Notes under the pieces: generated by a model
The model's input: only the letters and a program-made list of their open reading frames with translations
Database searches by the model: none
Told to the model about the DNA's origin: nothing
In this document: positions 8,501-17,620 of the stretch, piece by piece
How the letters are laid out: the number at the start of each line of letters is the position of its first letter
Position numbering within the stretch: the first letter of the stretch is position 1
Made by a program: the position numbers and the translations under genes
Origin: an uncultured Phycisphaerales bacterium
GTDB taxonomy: Bacteria > Planctomycetota > Phycisphaerae > Sedimentisphaerales > Anaerobacaceae
Direction of reading: 5' to 3'
DNA: 64,000 nt
Assembly: GCA_937927975.1 (NCBI GenBank)
Contig: CALEZT010000215.1
Coordinates: 9,172-73,171 of the forward strand

Positions 8501-10290
8501 GACCGGTAGGCGTTGACGAACGCCACGAGATCGGAGTTGTTGCTGGGCTGCGTCGGGCCCTGGTTGTTCAGCGCTCCGCCGCCCGGGCCGGCGTCCCCTG
8601 ACCCCGCGTCCATCTTGTAGAGGTTCCCATCGGGCAGGCCGTGCTCGTCGAGGAACCGCCCGTCCATCTGCTCGAGGCTCAGATACAACCCCCAGAAATC
8701 GCCGTCGTACTGGGTGGCTCCGACCTCGGCGACCTCGTCGATCACGCGGAAATGGACCCAGTGGGTCTTGGAAGCAGGACAGCCCATCAGGTTGAACAGC
8801 TTGAAACCCGCGGCCTCGAACATGCCCTGCTCGCCGCGATGCTGGTAATCACCCTGCTGGATGCAGGCGGAGAAATTGATCTTAGCCCACTTGGTGCTGT
8901 ATTCCTGACCGTAGTCGTCGCGGGCTTGGAAGTAATGCCCCCTATTCAGATCGAATTTTGGCATATTTTTGCCCATGGCGTACCGCCAGACGCCGCCGCG
9001 GGCACGGAAGCGAATGTGGTCGTAGACCTCGCCGTCGTAGACGATCGTCCCCCGCCAGGGGTAGTCGCTGCCACCGTACTGCCCTTTCTGCGCGCCGGGC
9101 ATATAGAAGGCGTCGAGCACGTCCTGCTTCTTGGCGATCAAGTGGTAGACCGGCAGACTCCTCATCGTCTCGGCGCTGTACTCCACGACGGCTTGGCCCG
9201 ACCGAACCGCTCCCTTCCAGGCCGGGACGCCGTCGTAGACGAAGTACGCGAAGTTGGGCTGCGGGTCGTCCGCGTAGGGCACGGTGACCGCCATGCCGCC
9301 ATTGTCCAGAGCGAGCAGCTTGTACCGGACCAGTTGTCGATGCGCCTGCACGGAGGCGGGGATCTGGACGGTGAAGATACCGTCGTCGGCCGCCGCGTCG
9401 CCGTTCAGGCCGTCGTCATACATCTGCGCCGACACCCAGTTGGAGGCATATCTTGTATCCTGGAGAGCGACGTATGCGCCTGGAGCGACGATCTGATATA
9501 GCAAGGTGACGCGCAGAACTCCGTCCGGGTCGGTAACTTTGGCGGTGATAGTGACGACCTCGCCCGAGACCGGCTGCTTCGGCGAGTGCCGGACCTGGCG
9601 GATCTGGGGAGGCAGACTGGAGGACAGGATACCGCTGTTGGCCGCCGCGGGAGTCGGCAACGCCGACCGCCAACTGCCGCCCAGGTCGTTGTCGAAGGCG
9701 GGATTGACCAACTGCATGGAGCCCCCGGTCCCGGCGGTCGTGCCTGTCAGTGGATCGCCCACCGTAGGCCAGGGGAAACCAAGCTGGTACGTGACCTCGT
9801 CGACGATCTCGCCGGCGGCGTTGCGCAGGACGACGCTGTCGCCTTCGTTGTCCAGTTTGCCGCCGAACGGGCCCAGAACCAACGACGCATACGCCGGGAG
9901 CCTCAGCGTGCTCCACTTGGCCTTCGCCTGCTCGGGACTCTGCGTTACAATCAGAAACCCACCGGGAGAGAGCCTCGTTCCCGCCGGGAAGGTATAGAAC
10001 ACGCCTGCGTCCAGCCGCCAGCCGCTCAGGTCCACCGCGACCGTCCCGGCGTTGTGCAGTTCGACGAACTCGACCTGCTCGGTCTTGACGTCGGGATCGA
10101 TGTGCAGTTCGTTGATGACGATGGCCGGGAGCGTCTGAATCTGGACGTCGCCGAGAGCGAGAAAATCGGCCCCTTGGACGACGGCGCCTCCCCCGCCGCA
10201 ACCTCCCCAGGAGCCTCCCGACAGAACGCTGAGGAACCACAGCACCATTTCCGCGACGACAACAGACAGGAGTCTTCTCGATGTGGACAC
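5533..10290 (-). CDS. Giant secreted lamin-tail/CotH surface protein
   Basis: Encodes 1,585 residues with a GTG start; GGAAGAGG lies upstream on this strand. A signal peptide covers about residues 1-40. A lamin-tail domain (LTD) follows near 52-165 (VINELHIDPDVKTEQVEFVEL), then a CotH-kinase-like region at about 360-700 containing HGDMEGGKNWFFYHDP and SILPWDLDLTW. After a middle beta-rich region with a fibronectin-like segment come three more LTDs (ITEVMYNPLPSDTLDGDEFEF, VINEFLAHGEGDGDWIELYNP, ISEILYHPVDPNEEYVELFNP). LTD-CotH-LTD proteins are common in Planctomycetota and related phyla. CotH-fold proteins can act as protein kinases, but catalysis here is not shown. No C-terminal sorting signal is visible. 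Confidence 0.85.
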   Translation of the reverse strand: MSTSRRLLSVVVAEMVLWFLSVLSGGSWGGCGGGGAVVQGADFLALGDVQIQTLPAIVINELHIDPDVKTEQVEFVELHNAGTVAVDLSGWRLDAGVFYTFPAGTRLSPGGFLIVTQSPEQAKAKWSTLRLPAYASLVLGPFGGKLDNEGDSVVLRNAAGEIVDEVTYQLGFPWPTVGDPLTGTTAGTGGSMQLVNPAFDNDLGGSWRSALPTPAAANSGILSSSLPPQIRQVRHSPKQPVSGEVVTITAKVTDPDGVLRVTLLYQIVAPGAYVALQDTRYASNWVSAQMYDDGLNGDAAADDGIFTVQIPASVQAHRQLVRYKLLALDNGGMAVTVPYADDPQPNFAYFVYDGVPAWKGAVRSGQAVVEYSAETMRSLPVYHLIAKKQDVLDAFYMPGAQKGQYGGSDYPWRGTIVYDGEVYDHIRFRARGGVWRYAMGKNMPKFDLNRGHYFQARDDYGQEYSTKWAKINFSACIQQGDYQHRGEQGMFEAAGFKLFNLMGCPASKTHWVHFRVIDEVAEVGATQYDGDFWGLYLSLEQMDGRFLDEHGLPDGNLYKMDAGSGDAGPGGGALNNQGPTQPSNNSDLVAFVNAYRSRPQEPWWRQNVNLPPYYGFRCVVEGIHHGDMEGGKNWFFYHDPITNQWSILPWDLDLTWANNMYGGGADDFTRNGVFSNVNANLLIEYNNRQREFFDLLYNSDQGYQMLDDLANIIDPPTGGPTFVGADRAMWDYNPIMTSGNVNGSKSGQGRFYQRATTKDFRGMVKIMKDYMVSNNRAFNTYSEDPQAPKTPTVVATGPDGFPTNALTFRTSDFSDPQGAGTFAAMKWRIAEVAAGSVAAPTPGGGTSTSAGSVLVPEGASWKYFKGLAEPSTTAGAWRLLNFDDSNWLTGRTAIGYGENFIVTNLADMRGSYTTVYLRTPFDVTGLTSFTRLTLETKYDDGLNVWINGKLAYQDNVVGAELPYNATAMSSIEDLTFRAYDLGDPKVWLVQGRNVIAVQVLNSNISNSSDFFIDVRLTAEVSQGGVITTPIMNLTPYKRTPGKYEIQSVWESDDLTVFQQDVRIPASALRPGRTYRVRSRMKDTSGRWSHWSAPVQFTTGQPIAEGVVSDLRITEVMYNPLPSDTLDGDEFEFIELKNTGDETLDLRGVSFTSGVTFGFADSAVTTLGPGGFVLVVRNKAAFESRYGTALSHLIAGQYEGRLSNAGEEVALVDYWNGTIVEFEYGDGRGWPVAADGAGYSLVPLESAVLREPQGTLNYPGNWRASTYPEGSPGRDDPAPSQTLVINEFLAHGEGDGDWIELYNPTSSSVDLAGWYLSDDVAEPEKYAIPAGSIPAKGFRSFGNFPGFGLSWAGEEVVLSYLPGTAQDRIVDAVSFKAQEPDVTLGRCYPDGGPYWLRMTPSRDAANAGPIADVMISEILYHPVDPNEEYVELFNPTAQAVALSGDVTWRLDGAVDYNLPTGASIPAGGRLVIVGFDPAVEVSRLAGFVKAYSAASLTPGVQILGPWQGNLSNRGERLGLERSLTAGDPARTAWLIVDEVIYSDASPWPAGSDGTGKALRRIHTDAAHSGNDPTNWTVATPSPGIAP

Positions 10291-10466
10291 GTTTCGGCCT
10301 CTTCCAATTCGACTCTGTGCGGTTACTGAAAGGCTTCGCGACCCAGGGAGCTGAGGGCCCTTCCGCCTGCGCTTTCTCCTATTTTACCCAATTCACCCCA
10401 TAGGGGTCAAGATCGAATGCCACCAACCACATTCTCGGACGTTACAGGACCGCGTCTGCGGCCCCA

Positions 10467-10622
10467 AATTCGAGATTCGAATGTCGAAATCCGAAACAGA
10501 TCCAAAACACAAGGCTTTAATGACCGAAGCGCCGTTGCCCATTCGATACGCCGGTTTTGAGATTCGAGCTCTGGTCATTTGGGTTTGTTTCGAATTTCGG
10601 GTTTCACGCTTCGAATTTCCGC
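10467..10622. repeat. Dispersed AT-rich imperfect palindrome, family A, copy 1
   Basis: The left arm (10467-10530) is built of CGAAATCCGAAAC-like units and ends near AATGACC. The right arm (10565-10622) reads the complementary GGTCATTTGGGTTTGTTTCGAATTTCGG-type sequence. A second copy with the same arm vocabulary lies at 40391-40547. It fills most of the 341-bp gap between the CotH gene and the phosphotransferase gene and ends ten bases before that gene's stop. No gene is seen in this gap. Confidence 0.75.
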
Positions 10623-10631
10623 GTAAGCGGC

Positions 10632-11660
10632 CTACGCCATCATCACCTCCCGAAGCTCCCGGCGATTGCGGCGGAGCCACTTGGTCTTTCGCAGAATCAT
10701 CTCCAGGAAGGCCTGGCCACTATGGTGGCCGAAGAAGCCCGTCGCGGCGACCGGCAGCACCGCCTCGGCGATCATCGTCTCGATCATCATGTCGATCAGG
10801 CCGTACCGCTTCCGCTCGCTCAGACGCGTGACCTCCCGATAGCCGTTGAAGAACTCGAACAGCCGGTTACGGTCGAAGTGCGCGGACCATTGGGTCGGGT
10901 CGGGCCGGTCGCCCACGATCGAGAACTGGAGCATGCCGTTGGCCAGATCTGTCACCGCAGGCGAATAGCGAATCGAGTCGAAATCGACCACCGCGACGAC
11001 CTCTTGCCCCTCGAACAGCAGGTTTCCGGGGTGCCAGTCGCCATGGACGACCTGGCGTTTCCAGGCTCGAAAACCGAGCTGATTCACGCGAACGCACGAC
11101 TTGTCGTACCGCAGCAGCAGCTCCTCCGCCACCGCTTGCATCCTGCGCGCCGCCTCCGTGCGTCTGTCGGAACTGAGCATCTTCAGGTGCCGGCGCACCA
11201 GGTCCGCGTCGTGAAAACACAAAGGCGAAGGCTCATCGCGTCCCTTGAAGTCGACCAGATCCTTATGGAAAACCGCCAATTGCCGTCCGGCTTCACGGGT
11301 CGCTTCGAGCGAGCCGTTGTAGCGGGTGCCCTCGACGAACCGGAAGACTTCGTAGACGTGATTGTCCATATGAAAGGCGGTGACTCGCTCGTCCATGGTC
11401 TCCAGCAGGCTGGTGACGGGAAACGCCTTGGAGGCGAGATGCTTCTGCACCGCGTGGGCGAAGCCGACCTTTTCCAGGTCGTCGCGACCCTTGGGTCGGC
11501 GTTTGAGCAGGAACGTACCCTTGTCGGCGCTGACGATCACCTTGGGGGCCCGACGGTTGCCCACAGACAGAGCCTGGACCTTGTGCACGATCCCGATGTC
11601 GTAATGACTCAGAACCCGCACCAGCTCTTCAGATGAAAAATTGGCGCCGCCCTTGACCAT
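10632..11660 (-). CDS. Aminoglycoside/choline-kinase-fold phosphotransferase
   Basis: Encodes 342 residues. The kinase-like APH fold is shown by an N-lobe lysine in FLLKRRPKG, the Brenner catalytic motif VVHGDWHPGNLLF and the metal-binding VAVVDFDSI that follows. Length and motif spacing fit small-molecule kinases of the APH/homoserine kinase II/CotS type. CotS-like kinases often occur with spore-coat or envelope genes, and here the CotH-domain gene lies just downstream on the same strand, but the substrate cannot be assigned. The start at 11660 has no strong ribosome-binding site. Confidence 0.8.
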   Translation of the reverse strand: MVKGGANFSSEELVRVLSHYDIGIVHKVQALSVGNRRAPKVIVSADKGTFLLKRRPKGRDDLEKVGFAHAVQKHLASKAFPVTSLLETMDERVTAFHMDNHVYEVFRFVEGTRYNGSLEATREAGRQLAVFHKDLVDFKGRDEPSPLCFHDADLVRRHLKMLSSDRRTEAARRMQAVAEELLLRYDKSCVRVNQLGFRAWKRQVVHGDWHPGNLLFEGQEVVAVVDFDSIRYSPAVTDLANGMLQFSIVGDRPDPTQWSAHFDRNRLFEFFNGYREVTRLSERKRYGLIDMMIETMIAEAVLPVAATGFFGHHSGQAFLEMILRKTKWLRRNRRELREVMMA

Positions 11661-11951
11661 ACCCCCATTATATCGACTCCCCCGCCCCCCGGGTTGGCTA
11701 CAACCGCCGCTTTCACTTAAGGGCCCGATAACCGCTGTCTACGACCGAGAAGCCCTGAGTCAATTCCTGCGACAAGAAGTTGGGTGTCACGCGGGTCGGC
11801 GCTATATAATGGCCGGACGAGCCCGGCAGCCCGGGCGAGCGACGTCAGACAGGAATGCCGGTTGGCATGGCGTAGAGCAGGGAGATGCCTCCCAGGCTAT
11901 GAGGATGCGACATTTCGGTTAGGATCGGAAGAGAAGCCACGAAGGGGCACG

Positions 11952-12707
11952 ATGCGTGTTCGACGTGATAGTATCGGTTTCACGCTGATCGAGTTGCTCG
12001 TCGTGATTGCGATGATCGCACTTCTGATCGGTCTGCTTATCCCTGTACTGGGCATAGCCAAGGAGAGAGCCCGACGAGTGGCCTGCATGGGGAACATCCG
12101 GCAGTTCCTCGCCGGCATCCAGGTCTACGCCGGCGACCATCGAGAGTATCTTCCCTCCGGCCTGTCGGATGCGCGAGAGGTGGAAGACGAACATACTCCG
12201 ATCCTTTCCCGAAAAATGCGTGATGCGATGGTGGAGATCATCGGCGATGAACGCAGCCTCTCGTGCCCTTGGCTTGGCAAACCCTTCAATGAGGCCGGCG
12301 GCTGGTACTATGTCCTTGGGGGCCAGGAGTACGGGTATGTGCTCGGGTACAACTACCTTGGCGGACACAAGGGCACGCCCTGGCCGCTGGTGGGGCCGGC
12401 GACAGCGGAATGGGTATCGCCGCAGAGGTCATTCGATTCCTCCTCAAAGCCCTTGGTGACGGAACTCAACGCCTGGTCTACCGGCGAGATGAAGACCTTC
12501 GCTCCACACGGAGCCAGAGGGGCGATCCTGGAAGCCGGCGATGCGGGAAATACCAGTTCCGAGGGCGCTTCCTCCGAGCAAATCGGCGCTGTCGGCGGTC
12601 ATGTAGGGTATCTGGATGGGGCCGTCTCCTGGAAACACATGCGAGACATGCAGATCTACCGAGGATCACGCCTTTGGACGGACACAGGTTGCTTCACGAA
12701 CTGGTAG
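11952..12707 (+). CDS. Prepilin-type N-terminal cleavage/methylation protein
   Basis: Encodes 251 residues from the ATG at 11952, which has AAGGGG seven bases upstream. [21 protein letters not shown] at residues 9-29 is a classical type IV pilin/type II pseudopilin signal, cut before Phe10. The C-terminal globular region contains [11 protein letters not shown], the H-x-DG element of planctomycete pseudopilin-like proteins. These proteins occur in many copies in Planctomycetota and are usually not linked to a complete pilus operon, as here. A TATAAT box at 11805-11810 could be a -10 element for a 140-base leader. The PQQ-propeller gene starts 19 bases after its stop, so the two are probably co-transcribed. 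Confidence 0.88.
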   Translation: MRVRRDSIGFTLIELLVVIAMIALLIGLLIPVLGIAKERARRVACMGNIRQFLAGIQVYAGDHREYLPSGLSDAREVEDEHTPILSRKMRDAMVEIIGDERSLSCPWLGKPFNEAGGWYYVLGGQEYGYVLGYNYLGGHKGTPWPLVGPATAEWVSPQRSFDSSSKPLVTELNAWSTGEMKTFAPHGARGAILEAGDAGNTSSEGASSEQIGAVGGHVGYLDGAVSWKHMRDMQIYRGSRLWTDTGCFTNW

Positions 12708-12726
12708 CAATGAACAGGAGACTGCC

Positions 12727-14847
12727 ATGATTGCAGCAAGATCGGTATTGTACGGCACGGTGTTACTCCTCGCCTGTTTGCAGACCCACGTCACAGCGGA
12801 TTGGTCTCGCTTTCGGGGCCCCGACGGTATGGGCGCAAGCGACGCCACGGGATTGCCTGTATCCTGGAGCGCCACCGAGGGCATCGCCTGGAAGACGGCG
12901 CTGCCCGGCGCGGGGGCATCGAGCCCGATCGTCTTTGGGAACCATGTCTACCTGACCTACTATACCGGCTATCGCGTCCCAGGTGAATCAGGCGGGAGCC
13001 TTCAGCAACTCAAACGACACCTGGCTGCCGTGGGTCTGAGCGACGGCAGAATTCTCTGGACCCAAACCCTATACGCGATACTCCCCGAGGAGGGCAACGT
13101 TCGCGAGCACGGCTATGCCTCCAGCACTCCCGTCGCCGACGCGGATGGAGTCTATGTCTTCTTTGGCAAGTCCGGCGTCTTCGCCTTCGATCATGAGGGC
13201 CGACGGCTCTGGCATGCCGATGTCGGCTCGAAGACCAGCGGCTGGGGCAGCGGGTCTTCGCCTGTCCTGTACAAAGACCTGGTCTTCATCAACGCCAGCG
13301 TAGAAAACGAGTCCCTGGTGGCCCTGGACCGCAGGACCGGCGTCGAGAAATGGCGGGTTGGCGGCATCCGCGAGGCCTGGAACACGCCGGTGGTGGTGAC
13401 CGCGGCGTCCGGCCGCGAGGAGTTGATCGTCCCGATCCTGGGCAAGGTGCTGGCATTCGATCCCGTTTCCGGCAAGTCGTTGTGGTCGTGTAAGACCAAG
13501 ATCGAATGGTACATCGCGCCCAGCGTGGTCGCGGCCGACGGCGTCATCTATTGCCTGGGCGGGCGCTCGGGCGTCGGCGCCGTGGCCATCCGCGCCGGCG
13601 GCAGCGGCGATGTGACGGCAACGCACCGGTTGTGGACCCGTGAGATGGCATCCAACGTTTCCTCGCCGGTCTACCTGAACGGGCACTTGTACTGGGGTCA
13701 CGACTCACGTGACGTCGTCTACTGTGTCAATGCCGCCACCGGCGACATGGTTTACGAACAGCGACTCCAAGGCGCCGGACAATTCTACGCATCGGCGTTC
13801 TTGGCCGACGGGCGGCTGTACTATGTGGGCCGCACCGGGAAGATCTTCGTCCTGGCCGCCGGGCCGCAGTTCCAGCAACTGGCCCTGAACGACCTGTCCG
13901 ACCGCGGCGTCTTCGACGCCAGTCCGGCCGTTGTCGGAAACCGCCTGCTGATACGATCGAACAAGTTCCTGTACTGCGTGGGGCCGCATTGGAACGCCAC
14001 GGCGCAATCCCTGGCCGCCTACAACCCCGACCCGCCGGATGGCGACAATGAAGTCGCCTCGGTGCCCGTTCTCTCCTGGCTGCCGGGGCAAATGGCCACG
14101 AAGCATCAGGTCTACCTCAGTGACAGCCTCGCGGCGGTCAGCCAAGGGACCGCCGAGGCGAATCATGGCGAAACCAACCAGACGACTTGTGTCCCGGGAA
14201 ATCTCGAGCCTGCAACGGTCTATTTCTGGCGCGTCGACGCAATCACCGCCGCCGGCGTCGTTCGCCCCGGCCCGGTCTGGCGATTCGCCACCTTCCTGCC
14301 TGTGGACGATTTCGAGAGCTACAATGACCAGGAGAACGAAGGTACGCGGATCTTCGAGACCTGGCTCGATGGGTGGACCAATGCCACCGGCGCCACGGTT
14401 GGCTATATGGAGTCCCCCTTTGCCGAACGCCAGTTCGTGCGCGGCGGACAGCAAGCCATGCCACTCGAGTACAACAACGCTGATCCGCCATACCATAGTG
14501 AAACCGAGCGGACGTTCGAAGTCGCCCAGGATTGGACGGCCCACGACGTCAATGCGATCGTACTGTACGTCCGCGGTTCAGCGACCGACCAATCCGCTCG
14601 CCTCTACATCGGCCTTGAAGACACCTCCGAGCAAGCTGCATTCGTGGCGCACCCCGATCCGACCGTCGCGGCCGCTGTCAAGTGGGCCCGGTGGGAGATC
14701 CTCGTGGGCGACTTCCCGAATGTGGATCTCGCCCGTGTCAAAAAGGTGTATCTCGGGGTGGGCGACCGGGAGAATCCGCTTCCCGGCGAGAAGGGGCGAC
14801 TCTACGTTGACGACCTGCGGCTCGTCCGGTCATCCTCCGTCCCCTAG
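12727..14847 (+). CDS. Secreted PQQ-like beta-propeller protein with fibronectin-like and 'FESYND' domains
   Basis: Encodes 706 residues; CAGGAG precedes the ATG. A signal peptide ends near THVTA (residue 20). Residues about 22-430 form PQQ/BamB-like propeller blades (WSRFRGPDGMGASDATGLP, GRRLWHADVGSKTSGWGSG, VSGKSLWSCKTKIEW). About 440-530 is a fibronectin-III-like module (HQVYLSDSLAAV, TVYFWRVDAI). About 535-700 starts with VDDFESYND and is a beta-sandwich also found in the LamG protein at 21933-24815. No transmembrane anchor. It probably acts in the periplasm or at the surface. No catalytic residues were identified. Confidence 0.85.
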   Translation: MIAARSVLYGTVLLLACLQTHVTADWSRFRGPDGMGASDATGLPVSWSATEGIAWKTALPGAGASSPIVFGNHVYLTYYTGYRVPGESGGSLQQLKRHLAAVGLSDGRILWTQTLYAILPEEGNVREHGYASSTPVADADGVYVFFGKSGVFAFDHEGRRLWHADVGSKTSGWGSGSSPVLYKDLVFINASVENESLVALDRRTGVEKWRVGGIREAWNTPVVVTAASGREELIVPILGKVLAFDPVSGKSLWSCKTKIEWYIAPSVVAADGVIYCLGGRSGVGAVAIRAGGSGDVTATHRLWTREMASNVSSPVYLNGHLYWGHDSRDVVYCVNAATGDMVYEQRLQGAGQFYASAFLADGRLYYVGRTGKIFVLAAGPQFQQLALNDLSDRGVFDASPAVVGNRLLIRSNKFLYCVGPHWNATAQSLAAYNPDPPDGDNEVASVPVLSWLPGQMATKHQVYLSDSLAAVSQGTAEANHGETNQTTCVPGNLEPATVYFWRVDAITAAGVVRPGPVWRFATFLPVDDFESYNDQENEGTRIFETWLDGWTNATGATVGYMESPFAERQFVRGGQQAMPLEYNNADPPYHSETERTFEVAQDWTAHDVNAIVLYVRGSATDQSARLYIGLEDTSEQAAFVAHPDPTVAAAVKWARWEILVGDFPNVDLARVKKVYLGVGDRENPLPGEKGRLYVDDLRLVRSSSVP

Positions 14848-15128
14848 ACCGGCGCCGCCAGACCCACGATGTGCGTGAGGGCGTATTCGGGCTGGTCGCG
14901 TGGGCTCCCTTTGGGCACGCTTAGCCGACGCCTCTCATAACCCCTGCATCAAAGTTGACGATTTGCTGGGTATCACTGGTGAAAGAAGACGAGAGCCCAT
15001 GGGTAGAACCATAGCATGGAATACGAACATGTCCATCAGGCACAACTTGTGAAGAGGCGACTTGCGGCGTCACGACGAACGTATCGAATCCCATTCAGGA
15101 GGCAAACGACGAGCAACGCCGCACTGGG

Positions 15129-16352
15129 TCACAGGACCAGCATGGCGATGATGATCAGAATCGCGAAGAAGGAGATCGCGCCGAGGATCAGGAGGTAGAG
15201 GCGGTAGCGGGTGATGATCTCGTCGGTGTCCGCGGACTCTTCCGCCTCGACGGTTTCGCCGTCTTCGAGCTTTTCGAGCATCGAGACGTCGAACCGCTTG
15301 TGCGCCTGGATGGGCGGGTGTCCCTGGCGGAGGGCTTCGAGGTCCATCAGCAGCTCTTCGACGTTGTTGTAGCGGTCCTCGCGGCGCTTGGCCATCATGA
15401 TCTCGATGACCTCGGAGACGCCGGCCGAGAGGGACGTGTTGATGTGGTCCGGCGGAACGAGCTTCTCGCGGAGATGACGCTTCATGATCTCGGAAGAATC
15501 GGCGCCGGTGAAGGGGACCTTGCCGGTGACCATGTGGTAGAAGGTGGCGCCCAGGCCGTAGATGTCGGCCCGACCGTCGATGTCGATCTTGCCGCGGATC
15601 TGTTCGGGGGCGATGTAGTACGGGGTGCCGTAGGCCTTGCCCTCTTCGCTCTGGGCGGCCTCGATGTCGGTCGTCTCGCGGGCCAGACCCATATCGGCCA
15701 GCTTCACGACGCCCTGCGTGTTGATCATGATGTTCTTGGGCTTGACGTCGCGGTGGACCAGGCCGTGGGCGTGGGCGTGCTGGAGTGCGTGGCAGACCTG
15801 GATGATGATCGCGATGGCTTCCTGCTCGCCGAAAAGGTGGCCGTTGCTGATGTCGTCGGCGATCGTCTTGCCCTCGACATACTCCATGACGAAGTAGTGA
15901 TAGCCGCCGGCTTCGCCGACGTCGATGGCCTGGACGATGTTCGGGTGGTTGAGCTTGCCTGCTGCCTGCCCTTCCTTGTAGAAGCGCTGGACGTACTCGG
16001 GATTCTCGCTGAACCGTCGCGGCAGGACCTTGATCGCGACGCTACGGTTGAGACTGAGCTGCTTGCCCTTGTAGACGACAGCCATCGCGCCGGCACCGAG
16101 TTTGCCGAGGATCTTGAAGCCGGGGATTTGCGTGGCGACGGCCTTGCTCTCTTTGAGGCTGGTCTTGAGCCGTTCCGCCTGGCCTGCCGTGAGGTAGCCA
16201 AGCTGAACCATCAGATCCTGGAGCATCAGCGGGTCTTTTTTGCGGCGTTCCTTGTACTCTTGTACGGCTCGGCGGAGTTCTTCGTCCGTACAGAGCCCCT
16301 GATCCACCGCCATCCGTCCGAACAGCGTGTCGTAAGAGGTCTCAGTACTCAT
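15129..16352 (-). CDS. Membrane-anchored Hanks-type Ser/Thr protein kinase
   Basis: Encodes 407 residues. A helical N-terminal segment (1-70) precedes the kinase domain at about 77-345: glycine loop LGKLGAGAMAVVYKG (82-96), Lys108 in VAIKVLP, catalytic HRDVKPKN (200-207), LADMGLA (218-224) in place of the usual DFG, and APEQ. A transmembrane helix at 385-406 ends the protein, so the kinase domain faces the cytoplasm and there is no extracellular sensor. Planctomycetes carry many such kinases; substrates cannot be predicted. The gene stands alone and diverges from etfB. The 281-bp gap downstream (14848-15128) contains no recognisable gene. Confidence 0.9.
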   Translation of the reverse strand: MSTETSYDTLFGRMAVDQGLCTDEELRRAVQEYKERRKKDPLMLQDLMVQLGYLTAGQAERLKTSLKESKAVATQIPGFKILGKLGAGAMAVVYKGKQLSLNRSVAIKVLPRRFSENPEYVQRFYKEGQAAGKLNHPNIVQAIDVGEAGGYHYFVMEYVEGKTIADDISNGHLFGEQEAIAIIIQVCHALQHAHAHGLVHRDVKPKNIMINTQGVVKLADMGLARETTDIEAAQSEEGKAYGTPYYIAPEQIRGKIDIDGRADIYGLGATFYHMVTGKVPFTGADSSEIMKRHLREKLVPPDHINTSLSAGVSEVIEIMMAKRREDRYNNVEELLMDLEALRQGHPPIQAHKRFDVSMLEKLEDGETVEAEESADTDEIITRYRLYLLILGAISFFAILIIIAMLVL

Positions 16353-16613
16353 TCACAATCCCCCGGGCCACCCGGGGGCCGCATCCTTTCGATCAGAGAC
16401 TCGACTTCAGCTCCGATAGACGCACCCGATAAAACCACCGTCGCCGCGATGGCTATTATGAAGTTATCGGCACCGAAGTCAAACCATTTTTCCATCATTC
16501 TTCCACACAAAGGGCATTCCAGAGATCTATTCTTTCGGCGGATTTCCGGCGTGGGTTTACCTTTTTTAACGCGACGTCCGTGAACGCGAGGCTCCCGCAG
16601 GGCGCTTTTTGAG

Positions 16614-16641
16614 TTGACCTTGGCGTCCTGTTCGGTACACT
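16614..16641 (+). promoter_or_regulatory. Probable etfB promoter
   Basis: TTGACC (16614-16619) and TACACT (16636-16641) are separated by 16 bases, about 50 bases before the etfB start. It lies in the 339-bp gap between the divergent kinase and etfB genes, where nothing else was recognised. Confidence 0.5.
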
Positions 16642-16691
16642 ATGGCCTTTCGAAAACCTCAATTGAGCAACAACAGCATAGGAGACCATAG

Positions 16692-17603
16692 GTGGGGTAT
16701 AACTGCGTAGTGCTGGCCAAGCAGGTGCCGGACACACACAGGATCACCGGCCAAGTCATGAACGACGACGGCACGGTGAACCGCTCGGCGCTGCCGGCCA
16801 TTTTCAATCCGGAAGACCTCAACGCCCTTGAAATGGCGTTGCGAATCAAGGACCGCTTCGGCGGCCGGGTCACCGTCATCACGATGGGCCTGCCCGGCGC
16901 GACGAAGATCCTGCGGGATGCCCTCTATCGCGGGGCCGACGAAGCCATTCTCATAACCGACTCACGGGCCGCCGCCAGCGATACCCTGGCGACCAGCTAC
17001 ATCCTGAGCTGCGCCGTCCGCAAGCTGGACTACGATATCGTCCTGTGCGGCCGCCAGGCCATCGACGGCGACACCGCCCAGGTGGGCCCGCAGCTCGCGG
17101 AGAAGCTGGGAATCACCCAGATCACCTACGTCGAAGCGTTGGAGGCCCTGGAGGGCCGCAAGATCACCGCCCGACGCAACATCGGCAACGGCTGGCAGCT
17201 CGTTCGGGCGCCCCTGCCGGTGCTGCTGACCGTTACCGGCGACGCAGGCGAGCCCCGCGTGGCCGCCGCCAGGCAGATGATGAAGTACAAGAACGCCAAG
17301 ACGCCGGCCGAGATCGAGCAGAGCGTCAAGGCCGCCAACCCGACCGCGGACGAAGCTGCGATCAAGAGCCTGGCCAGGCAGCAGGCGGACGCACTGGCTC
17401 AGCGGGGTCTGTTGATCCAGCAGTGGGACCTGACCGGCCTGAACGCGGACCTCACCTGGTGCGGCCGGAGCGGCTCGCCGACGAAGGTCCATCGGATACA
17501 GAGCGTCGTGCTGGCCGCCAAGGAGAGCAAGGAGATCGCCCCGACGGAAGAAGGCGTCGCAGCCATGATCCACGAGCTGCTCCAGGACAAGATCATCGCG
17601 TAA
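16692..17603 (+). CDS. etfB: Electron transfer flavoprotein beta subunit
   Basis: Encodes 303 residues from a GTG start with AGGAG eight bases upstream. The adenine-nucleotide alpha-hydrolase-like fold of EtfB is clear: VVLAKQVPDT at the start, NPEDLNALEMALRIKDRFGG, the DIVLCGRQAIDGDTAQVGPQ segment and ALEALEGRKITARRNIGNG. It forms a heterodimer with EtfA that passes electrons from acyl-CoA dehydrogenases toward the quinone pool. etfA and an acyl-CoA dehydrogenase follow on the same strand. It is longer than the roughly 260-residue group I EtfB, with a C-terminal extension (KAANPTADEAAIKSLARQQA onward), as in some anaerobe-type ETFs. Confidence 0.93.
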   Translation: MGYNCVVLAKQVPDTHRITGQVMNDDGTVNRSALPAIFNPEDLNALEMALRIKDRFGGRVTVITMGLPGATKILRDALYRGADEAILITDSRAAASDTLATSYILSCAVRKLDYDIVLCGRQAIDGDTAQVGPQLAEKLGITQITYVEALEALEGRKITARRNIGNGWQLVRAPLPVLLTVTGDAGEPRVAAARQMMKYKNAKTPAEIEQSVKAANPTADEAAIKSLARQQADALAQRGLLIQQWDLTGLNADLTWCGRSGSPTKVHRIQSVVLAAKESKEIAPTEEGVAAMIHELLQDKIIA

Positions 17604-17620
17604 ACCATCGTAGCACACGG

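Noticed and set aside
15016..15198. 60-codon frame between the PQQ gene and the kinase gene
   Set aside because: No ribosome-binding site, no recognised pattern, and it overlaps the end of the kinase gene.
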